28,945 nt of DNA from a virus, in IMG/VR virus record IMGVR_UViG_3300010412_000059, positions 1-28,945 of that record; one strand, 5' to 3'. Shown here piece after piece: positions 25,124-28,945 of this stretch. Below the pieces are notes generated by a model. The model was not told where the DNA came from. It searched no databases and was given only the letters and a program-made list of their open reading frames with translations. Numbering within the stretch: the stretch's first letter is position 1; the number at the start of each line of letters is the position of its first letter. Made by a program: the position numbers and the translations under genes.

Positions 25124-25237
25124 ATGACCAAGACACAGCAAGAACTCTATCAGAATCTGGTCGGACTTTGGCTGGACGATTTCATTGGCACAGATGCTTT
25201 CCTTGAGCTGGTTCACTACTGGATAATGGGAGACTAG
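25124..25237 (+). CDS. 37-residue early protein, unknown
   Basis: The ATG at 25124 has GAGGAA and AGGA upstream. The product MTKTQQELYQNLVGLWLDDF and IGTDAFLELVHYWIMGD is helical and amphipathic. It is followed two bases later by the next gene, so they are co-translated. Too short to classify; the SD and tight packing support that it is real. Confidence 0.6.
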   Translation: MTKTQQELYQNLVGLWLDDFIGTDAFLELVHYWIMGD

Positions 25238-25238
25238 A

Positions 25239-25427
25239 ATGTATATCACTCACAAGCAGAAACTGGAAGCCGCGCTGAAAGCAATTGATCTTTGGGCGCT
25301 GAATCAGAATCGAGACCCTTTCCGACCCTACAGCAAGGAACAGAAACTGGAAGCCTATCGGCTGCAAACCGCAGAATTGGAATTGGTCGAAGAAGGGCAC
25401 GACCCCTACAATCGCTCCCTGCGGTAA
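25239..25427 (+). CDS. 62-residue early protein, unknown
   Basis: The start at 25239 has GGGAG six bases upstream and is one base after the preceding stop. The product MYITHKQKLEAALKAIDLW, then NQNRDPFRPYSKEQ and KLEAYRLQTAELELVEE is helical, charged and probably soluble. Both ends contain a KLEA segment (QKLEAALK and QKLEAYRL), a possible short internal repeat. No family recognised. Confidence 0.65.
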   Translation: MYITHKQKLEAALKAIDLWALNQNRDPFRPYSKEQKLEAYRLQTAELELVEEGHDPYNRSLR

Positions 25428-25473
25428 CGATTGAAGGGTTATTTATAAGGTACTTATCTGTAGGTATTTCAAA

Positions 25474-25746
25474 ATGTTTAAATTCTATATGATTGCAATG
25501 ACTACACTGGCCGCCATTGTTGCAGGTTGGGTCGCAATTTTTGGTTTGGGTTATTTGCTGTTTTGGCTGCATATAACCTATGGCGAAATTGCCTCCGCTG
25601 TTATGGTTACAACTTTGGCAGCATGGGTATTTATCACCTACTCTCGCTGGCAGGATTGGCTTGCAGAACAAGAAAAAGAAGAAGAAGAATGGTGGGAGGG
25701 TTACGATGAGGAAAGCGACGATCCTCGCTTTGATAGAATTAATTAA
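25474..25746 (+). CDS. Small two-span membrane protein with acidic tail
   Basis: This 90-residue protein has two hydrophobic spans, about residues 8-31 (AMTTLAAIVAGWVAIFGLGY) and 38-56 (EIASAVMVTTLAAWVFITY), and a strongly acidic C-terminus (EKEEEEWW, DEESDDPRF). Preceded by AGGT at some distance; the 46-base gap from the previous gene shows no promoter. It ends before the terminator at 25765. Function unknown; small membrane proteins are common in phage early regions. Confidence 0.65.
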   Translation: MFKFYMIAMTTLAAIVAGWVAIFGLGYLLFWLHITYGEIASAVMVTTLAAWVFITYSRWQDWLAEQEKEEEEWWEGYDEESDDPRFDRIN

Positions 25747-25764
25747 GACCTAAACCCCTACACT

Positions 25765-25796
25765 AAAACCCTTGCCTTGTCAAGGGTTTTATTTTG
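25765..25796 (+). terminator. Intrinsic terminator of the first early cassette
   Basis: AAAACCCTTG (25765-25774) pairs perfectly with CAAGGGTTTT (25781-25790) around a 6-base loop, followed by ATTTTG. In reverse direction the stem ends TTTTAG, so it may stop minus-strand transcripts as well. It sits just before the first 65-bp palindrome. Confidence 0.85.
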
Positions 25797-25806
25797 TTTA
25801 TAGGTG

Positions 25807-25871
25807 TTGACAGGGTGCCGCTGGCGCGGCATCCTCCTCCGGAGGATGCCGCGGCGAAGCCGCACTGTCAA
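25807..25871. repeat. 65-bp multi-hairpin palindrome, copy 1
   Basis: Bounded by TTGACAG and CTGTCAA. The interior can fold as three hairpins: TGCCGC/GCGGCA with loop TGGC, TCCTCC/GGAGGA with loop TCC, and GCGGC/GCCGC with loop GAA; or as one 13-bp stem centred on TCC. It is nearly identical to copies at 27027 and 28411. The 36 bases that follow are also shared with copy 2 (CACTTTTATTTGCGAAAACT and on). Confidence 0.95.
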
Positions 25872-25891
25872 CACTTTTATTTGCGAAAACT

Positions 25892-25906
25892 TGGCATGAT
25901 TTTTGC
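25892..25906 (+). promoter_or_regulatory. Sigma54-like element (site b)
   Basis: TGGCATG-ATTT-TTGC carries GG and GC at ten-base spacing and an exact TTGCA box. It lies in the shared 36-base segment after palindrome copy 1 and points to the gene at 26065, about 150 bases upstream of it. Confidence 0.45.
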
Positions 25907-25952
25907 ATACATCCTAGGCCTGGTTTAGACTCGGTACAGAAAAACGGCGCCC

Positions 25953-25982
25953 ATTATACCATAGCGCGCTATGCCTTGTCAA
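25953..25982 (-). promoter_or_regulatory. Minus-strand consensus promoter (copy 1)
   Basis: On the minus strand TTGACA (25977-25982) and TATAAT (25953-25958) are 18 bases apart, both exact. The spacer contains the 14-bp palindrome CATAGCGCGCTATG. Transcription would run left across the sigma54-like motif and the 65-bp palindrome with no gene in that direction. Confidence 0.65.
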
Positions 25983-26004
25983 TACGTATATGTACGAATA
26001 TTTT
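25976..26004 (+). promoter_or_regulatory. Plus-strand promoter with operator in spacer (copy 1)
   Basis: TTGTCA (25976-25981) and TATTTT (25999-26004) are 17 bases apart; the spacer holds the operator-like ATACGTA-N4-TACGAAT (25982-25999). The -35 box overlaps that of the minus-strand promoter. It would transcribe the genes from 26065 on. Confidence 0.55.
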
Positions 26005-26064
26005 CACTGGCTGGTTCTGATACTATATCCCTACAGACAGAACCCATGCCCAAAGGAGGGCGAT

Positions 26065-26415
26065 ATGAAGAACGTGAACTACACTGAGGAACAGGTGCGC
26101 GAACTGGTCGCGGCCTATGTTGCTGCCGAAGATGACGCCTCGCGTCTGGCGGTTGTGATTGACTATGCGGAATTGTACGGCAAGACCGTTGCATCCATTC
26201 GGGCCAAACTGGTTCGGGAAGGTGTGTACGTTGCCAAGGAATATAAGACGAAGAAGGGCAACAAGCCGCAGAGCAAGGAAGATATGGTAACTCTGATTGC
26301 CGCTGCAATGAATGTTGCTTCCGATAGGTTGGTCGGTCTGGAAAAGGCGAACAAAAATACTTTGACCCTGATTCTGGATGCGCTGACTCCCTCGGAAAAG
26401 GAGGTTAGCGAATAA
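26065..26415 (+). CDS. Small HTH-like phage protein, possible regulator
   Basis: This 116-residue protein starts at ATG 26065 behind the strong SD AAAGGAGGG; an in-frame upstream Met at 25990 lacks an SD and overlaps the promoter. The sequence MKNVNYTEEQVRELVAAYVA is followed by a likely HTH (YAELYGKTVASIRAKLVREGVYV), then KTKKGNKPQSKEDMVTLIAAAMNV and LEKANKNTLTLILDAL. This 'SIRAKLxREGVYxAKEYKTKxG' pattern is frequent in small phage proteins of unknown role, probably DNA-binding. It is the first gene of its cassette and a candidate for a regulator of nearby operators; not proven. Confidence 0.68.
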   Translation: MKNVNYTEEQVRELVAAYVAAEDDASRLAVVIDYAELYGKTVASIRAKLVREGVYVAKEYKTKKGNKPQSKEDMVTLIAAAMNVASDRLVGLEKANKNTLTLILDALTPSEKEVSE

Positions 26416-26666
26416 TGACTAGGCTGGAGAAAATCGCGACAATAGCCGGAATCGCTCTGTTGAACGTCTATACTTTGCCCGCGATTGTTTCGATTTTCTC
26501 CGGCAATCCTTCGACAATGCCTGCCGCCTCTCACCTGATGTTAGCAGGTGGCATTATGGGAACAACTATTAGATTAATTGGTTTGCGGGAATGGCTGCTG
26601 ACTACCAACAACATTCTCGGCGTGGTAATACACCTTGTCCTAGCATCGTTTGCTCTGGCATATTAG
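26415..26666 (+). CDS. Small membrane protein, three hydrophobic spans
   Basis: This 83-residue protein starts at 26415 sharing one base with the previous stop (TAATG), with GGAGG about 15 bases upstream. Spans are about residues 7-28 (IATIAGIALLNVYTLPAIV), 38-58 (ASHLMLAGGIMGTTIRLIGL) and 64-83 (NILGVVIHLVLASFALAY). Short loops, no cysteine and no lysis-specific feature. Function unknown. Confidence 0.65.
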   Translation: MTRLEKIATIAGIALLNVYTLPAIVSIFSGNPSTMPAASHLMLAGGIMGTTIRLIGLREWLLTTNNILGVVIHLVLASFALAY

Positions 26667-26701
26667 TCACACCATTCCCGCGTTTTTTTGAGGTACTAAA
26701 A

Positions 26702-26962
26702 ATGGCATATGTTAGCTTGGCGAACACGGAATTTGTGCGTTATGATTTGCAGAATTTGCGCGCGTTTCAACTCTACCAAATTGCGGTTGCATTGCAGGAG
26801 AAAATTGACCGCATCCCTGCCGACTCGGATCTTGCTTGTTCCCTTGTTACTCTGCTAGAGGACATTGAATTTTCTTTGGATGAAATTGCAAAAGCCGAGA
26901 AGCGCGAGCAACGGATTTGGGGCAGCATAATCACCACTAGCATACAGGAGGACAACGGGTAA
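26702..26962 (+). CDS. 86-residue helical protein, unknown
   Basis: ATG 26702 with GAGG eight bases upstream is preferred over an upstream in-frame Met at 26591 that overlaps the membrane protein gene. The product (MAYVSLANTEFVRYDLQN, LRAFQLYQIAVALQEKIDRI, LLEDIEFSLDEIAKAEKREQ) is amphipathic helical. It ends immediately before the terminator at 26971. No family recognised. Confidence 0.65.
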   Translation: MAYVSLANTEFVRYDLQNLRAFQLYQIAVALQEKIDRIPADSDLACSLVTLLEDIEFSLDEIAKAEKREQRIWGSIITTSIQEDNG

Positions 26963-26970
26963 CTAGCCAA

Positions 26971-27015
26971 TTTGGCACGCTTCTTGCCTAGCAAAAAGCG
27001 TGCCAAATTTTTTTT
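26971..27015 (+). terminator. Strong intrinsic terminator of the second cassette
   Basis: TTTGGCACGCTT (26971-26982) pairs without mismatch with AAGCGTGCCAAA (26996-27007), followed by eight T residues. The left arm and loop also match the sigma54 pattern TGGCACG-CTTC-TTGC (26973-26987), which is probably coincidental here. Confidence 0.93.
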
Positions 27016-27026
27016 GCAAACCGCGC

Positions 27027-27091
27027 TTGACAGGATGCCGCTGGCGCGGCATCCTCCTCCGGAGGATGCCGCGGCGAAGCCGCACTGTCAA
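27027..27091. repeat. 65-bp multi-hairpin palindrome, copy 2
   Basis: Identical to copy 1 except for A instead of G at the ninth base. It follows the terminator by 12 bases (GCAAACCGCGC, also present before copy 3). The shared block with copy 1 extends to about 27127, so the direct repeat is about 100 bp. Confidence 0.95.
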
Positions 27092-27111
27092 CACTTTTAT
27101 TTGCGAAAACT

Positions 27112-27126
27112 TGGCACGATTTTTGC
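27112..27126 (+). promoter_or_regulatory. Sigma54-like element (site d)
   Basis: TGGCACG-ATTT-TTGC is an exact match to the classical sigma54 -24/-12 pattern with GG and GC ten bases apart. It also forms an imperfect hairpin (TTGGCA/TGCCAA) on either strand, so the alternative reading is a small RNA hairpin. It lies about 95 bases upstream of ATG 27222. Confidence 0.5.
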
Positions 27127-27141
27127 CAATAGGGCGCGCCA

Positions 27142-27171
27142 ATTTTACCACACCGGCCCAGGCCTTGTCAA
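27142..27171 (-). promoter_or_regulatory. Minus-strand promoter (copy 2)
   Basis: On the minus strand TTGACA (27166-27171) and TAAAAT (27142-27147) are 18 bases apart, equivalent to the copy at 25953-25982. It would transcribe left through the palindrome with no gene until the reverse strand of the preceding cassette. Confidence 0.6.
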
Positions 27172-27193
27172 TACGTATATATACGAATATGCA
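27165..27193 (+). promoter_or_regulatory. Plus-strand promoter with operator in spacer (copy 2)
   Basis: TTGTCA (27165-27170) and TATGCA (27188-27193) are 17 bases apart with the operator-like ATACGTA-TATA-TACGAAT in the spacer (27171-27188), whose core CGTATATATACG is a perfect palindrome. The -10 box is weak. It would drive the HAD-exonuclease cassette. Confidence 0.5.
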
Positions 27194-27221
27194 AAAAGAA
27201 TCATCCTGCTAAACTAACCAT

Positions 27222-27686
27222 ATGGAAAAAATACATATATACGACATGGACGGGGTGCTGGTAGATACTAGCCACCGTTACCGCAACCTGCCAAACGGTT
27301 CAATTGATTTAGATTATTGGCTGACCAACAATACGCCAGAAAAGGTAGCGCAAGATACCTTGCTGCCGCTGGCAAAGCAATATAAAGCCGACCTGCTAAA
27401 CCCTGCAATTTATGTTGTAATTTGTACAGCAAGGGCAGCACTAGCGCACGATTATGATTTTATTCGAAACCGTTTAGGTTGGCCGAATAAAATTATTTGC
27501 CGCCCGGTTGGCAACATGGAACCTGACGCGGTTTTAAAACGTCGCGGCTTGTGTCGCTTGCTTAACTTGAAACAATTTCAGAACATTGTCCGCGTGTTCT
27601 GGGATGATAACAAGAAAAATCTTGACGCGGTAAAAGATTTAGGGTTAAAATTGGTTCACGTTAAAAGCAATATTTGCGAGGAATAA
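27222..27686 (+). CDS. HAD-superfamily phosphatase (polynucleotide phosphatase-like)
   Basis: This 154-residue protein has the four HAD motifs: I DMDGVLVDT (Asp 8, Asp 10), II VICTARA (Thr 69), III Lys 106 in AVLKRRGL, IV VFWDDNKKN (Asp 128, 129). The small size and motif I are like the 3'-phosphatase part of phage polynucleotide kinases (phage Pnkp/PseT-type), without the kinase part; nucleotidase or DNA-end phosphatase activity is possible. No SD is visible; the leader TAAACTAAC is shared with the gene at 28604. It shares one base with the exonuclease gene (TAATG), suggesting joint work on DNA ends. Confidence 0.82.
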   Translation: MEKIHIYDMDGVLVDTSHRYRNLPNGSIDLDYWLTNNTPEKVAQDTLLPLAKQYKADLLNPAIYVVICTARAALAHDYDFIRNRLGWPNKIICRPVGNMEPDAVLKRRGLCRLLNLKQFQNIVRVFWDDNKKNLDAVKDLGLKLVHVKSNICEE

Positions 27687-28354
27687 TGAAAGCGAAAAAT
27701 TTTATTACTGTCGACACTGAAACCGTTGGGCTGCCGCCTTGCAATCTGGTTTATGATCTTGGCTATACGATTGCAACTCGCAAGACGGTTCTGGTTCGCC
27801 GGTCTTTTCTTGTCAAAGAAATTATTACTGATGGCGATGCTATGATGGGCGCTTTCTATGCAAAAAAGATTTTCTCGCATTATATCCCTGCGCTAGATAC
27901 CAATGAAATTTCTTTGGTATCGTTTGCCGATATTGCGAACACCATGCGCAAGGATGTGGAAGAATACAACGTATCGGTTTTGTGCGCGTACAATTTAAAC
28001 TTTGACGTTTCCGCTATTCGTGCAACTAGCGCGAAACTTTCCCACGGCAAGATTTTTTCTCACCCGCTAGACTTACTTGATCTTTGGACGTTTGCATCGG
28101 GCGCGTTGAATACTCGCCTTTACCATGATCTTGCGAGGGAGCAGGGGTGGATTTCTCCCGCTGGTAATGTTCGGACTACGGCAGAAAAAGCTTATGCGTA
28201 TCTTTTTGGTGCGCGTGATTTTGTGGAAAGCCATACCGCGTTACATGATGCCGAAATCGAAACCGCTATTCTGCAGAAACTATTGGCGCGGAAAAAGCGT
28301 ATTCCCTACGGCAAACCCCATTATGCCCCGTGGAAACTAGCGCAGACCACCTAA
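27686..28354 (+). CDS. DnaQ-like 3'-5' exonuclease (DEDDh)
   Basis: This 222-residue protein carries the DEDDh motifs: Exo I VDTETVGL (Asp 10, Glu 12), Exo II AYNLNFDVSAI (Asp 107), Exo III HTALHDAEIE (His 183, Asp 188). Start ATG 27686 has GAGG upstream and overlaps the previous stop; an upstream Met at 27674 was rejected. No polymerase or other domain is fused. The C-terminal tail (KKRIPYGKPHYAPWK) is basic and may bind nucleic acid. Likely roles: trimming of DNA or RNA 3' ends, nucleotide recycling or proofreading. Confidence 0.88.
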   Translation: MKAKNFITVDTETVGLPPCNLVYDLGYTIATRKTVLVRRSFLVKEIITDGDAMMGAFYAKKIFSHYIPALDTNEISLVSFADIANTMRKDVEEYNVSVLCAYNLNFDVSAIRATSAKLSHGKIFSHPLDLLDLWTFASGALNTRLYHDLAREQGWISPAGNVRTTAEKAYAYLFGARDFVESHTALHDAEIETAILQKLLARKKRIPYGKPHYAPWKLAQTT

Positions 28355-28358
28355 CATA

Positions 28359-28399
28359 TTCGGCCCTAGGTGTCAACCCCTAGGGCCGAAATTTTTTTT
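28359..28399 (+). terminator. Strong intrinsic terminator of the third cassette
   Basis: TTCGGCCCTAGG (28359-28370) pairs perfectly with CCTAGGGCCGAA (28379-28390) around an 8-base loop; after one A there are eight T residues. The bases from the T-tract on (GCAAACCGCGC and palindrome) match those after the terminator at 26971, although the stems differ. Confidence 0.93.
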
Positions 28400-28410
28400 G
28401 CAAACCGCGC

Positions 28411-28475
28411 TTGACAGGGTGCCGCTGGCGCGGCATCCTCCTCCGGAGGATGCCGCGGCGAAGCCGCACTGTCAA
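28411..28475. repeat. 65-bp multi-hairpin palindrome, copy 3
   Basis: Identical to copy 1 over all 65 bases. It is preceded by the same 11 bases as copy 2 but followed by a different sequence (AT-rich, then a consensus promoter), so only the palindrome and its left flank are shared here. Confidence 0.95.
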
Positions 28476-28497
28476 CAAAATTATTTAAAAAATTAGC

Positions 28498-28527
28498 TTG
28501 ACAGCCCAGGCTCTACTATGCTATAAT
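28498..28527 (+). promoter_or_regulatory. Consensus sigma70 promoter of the SprT cassette
   Basis: TTGACA (28498-28503) and TATAAT (28522-28527) are both exact, 18 bases apart, with an AT-rich upstream stretch. It is the strongest plus-strand promoter in the window and starts a leader of about 70 bases before ATG 28604. Confidence 0.9.
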
Positions 28528-28552
28528 ATAAAATTAAATCAAGAAACGCCTT

Positions 28553-28570
28553 ATACGTATAACTACCTAT
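28553..28570 (+). promoter_or_regulatory. Operator-like site downstream of the SprT promoter
   Basis: ATACGTA-TAAC-TACCTAT fits the same 7-4-7 pattern as the sites at 25040, 25982 and 27171. It lies about 20 bases into the expected transcript, a position where a repressor would block elongation. Confidence 0.55.
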
Positions 28571-28603
28571 TGACTTTAACTAGGATTCGGTTAAACTAAC
28601 ATT

Positions 28604-28915
28604 ATGAAATTAGAAACCATCAAGCAGCTTTACCGGAATATCAATACCTACATTTTTGACGGGCAACTAGAGGAACCCGTTATTAGATTTTTCCGGGCGC
28701 GGAATAAGCATGGCGAATACCGACAGGCTCGCGGCAAAGCAATTATATACCTTGATCGAGGAATCAAACTTCATGAGGCCGCCGATATTCTTTATCATGA
28801 GATGGTTCACCAATACGAAAGCGAAATTTTAGAATTTGATACTTTGGATCATGGCGACACTTTCCTTGCTCATGCTTGGGTGGCCGACGCAATGGGATGG
28901 AAGAAATTTATCTAG
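28604..28915 (+). CDS. SprT-like zinc metalloprotease
   Basis: This 103-residue protein has the SprT core: zinc-binding HEMVH (His 65, 69; Glu 66), third ligand probably in DHGDTF (His 83), and an N-terminal helix-strand (LYRNINTYIFDGQLEEPVIRFF). The C-terminal zinc ribbon of cellular SprT is absent. Relatives (Spartan/SprT) degrade DNA-protein crosslinks or process other proteins; the phage role is unknown. No SD is visible; the leader holds the shared TAAACTAAC 9-mer three bases before ATG. Confidence 0.86.
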   Translation: MKLETIKQLYRNINTYIFDGQLEEPVIRFFRARNKHGEYRQARGKAIIYLDRGIKLHEAADILYHEMVHQYESEILEFDTLDHGDTFLAHAWVADAMGWKKFI

Positions 28916-28924
28916 GGGTTTACA

Positions 28925-28945
28925 ATGGCTGAATTTGAGAACACA
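28925..28945 (+). CDS. Start of a gene cut by window edge
   Basis: ATG at 28925, 10 bases after the SprT-like stop, with AGGGG nine bases upstream. Only seven codons (MAEFENT) are visible, so nothing can be said about function. Confidence 0.5.

Noticed and set aside
24550-25249. Open frames on both strands across the control region (24550-24969 plus, 24800-25249 minus)
   Set aside because: They overlap real small genes, promoters and operators; their products look random and have no SD.
25807-25871. The 65-bp palindrome as an insertion sequence end or simple terminator
   Set aside because: No transposase or target duplication is visible, and there is no T-tract after it; each copy already follows a complete terminator.
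25246-26534. Minus-strand open frames of 109-141 codons opposite the early genes
   Set aside because: They are complementary to plus-strand genes with SD sites, are rich in Pro/Arg/Ser as shadows usually are, and lack start signals.
26973-26987. Sigma54-like match in the terminator at 26971
   Set aside because: It is part of a perfect 12-bp terminator stem and loop, so the match is better explained by hairpin formation; kept out of the promoter list.
25807-28475. CRISPR-like reading of the three 65-bp repeats
   Set aside because: Only three copies, spaced more than 1.2 kb with genes between; no short spacers and no cas genes.

Overview
The window looks like part of the genome of a tailed, HK97-fold, long-tailed (siphovirus-type) bacteriophage. 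Evidence: a terminase/portal/protease-capsid block, connectors, tail-tube proteins, a 1652-residue tape-measure protein, lambda-type tail-assembly chaperones with a frameshift, and a lambda gpJ-like tip. Genes overlap tightly, mostly with Shine-Dalgarno (SD) sites, and sigma70-type promoters are easy to find, so the host is a bacterium. Motifs matching sigma54 promoters and the style of the tail-tip genes fit a proteobacterial, perhaps marine, host; that is inference. No integrase, tRNA, CRISPR array, lysis gene or complete replication module is visible.

Layout. (1) Positions 1-24822, minus strand, AT-rich: one convergent late block read right to left. Order: two small paralogs, small terminase, a small protein, large terminase, HNH nuclease, a membrane-anchored PAS protein, portal, protease-scaffold-capsid fusion, head-tail connector, a 576-residue neck candidate, tail terminator candidate, two paralogous tail-tube proteins, chaperone G/GT, tape measure, distal tail/tip genes, gpJ-like hub and an incomplete tip fibre. 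Two similar promoters (-35 boxes at 24817-24822 and 22277-22282) open the block. Hairpins after the capsid gene and after the main tail-tube gene probably tune mRNA levels.

(2) Positions 24823-25123: a non-coding divergent control region with operator-like inverted repeats and a sigma54-like motif.

(3) Positions 25124-28945, plus strand, visibly more GC-rich: short gene cassettes (tiny unknown proteins, small membrane proteins, a possible DNA-binding protein, a HAD phosphatase, a DnaQ-like exonuclease, an SprT-like metalloprotease). The three boundaries between cassettes are built alike: an intrinsic terminator, then a nearly identical 65-bp multi-hairpin palindrome with TTGACAG/CTGTCAA ends, then promoters. 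Two of the three also carry a sigma54-like motif and back-to-back promoters sharing one -35 box over a palindromic operator. This repeated boundary module is the most unusual thing in the window.

All function calls are from reading translated sequence and motifs; no database search was run.
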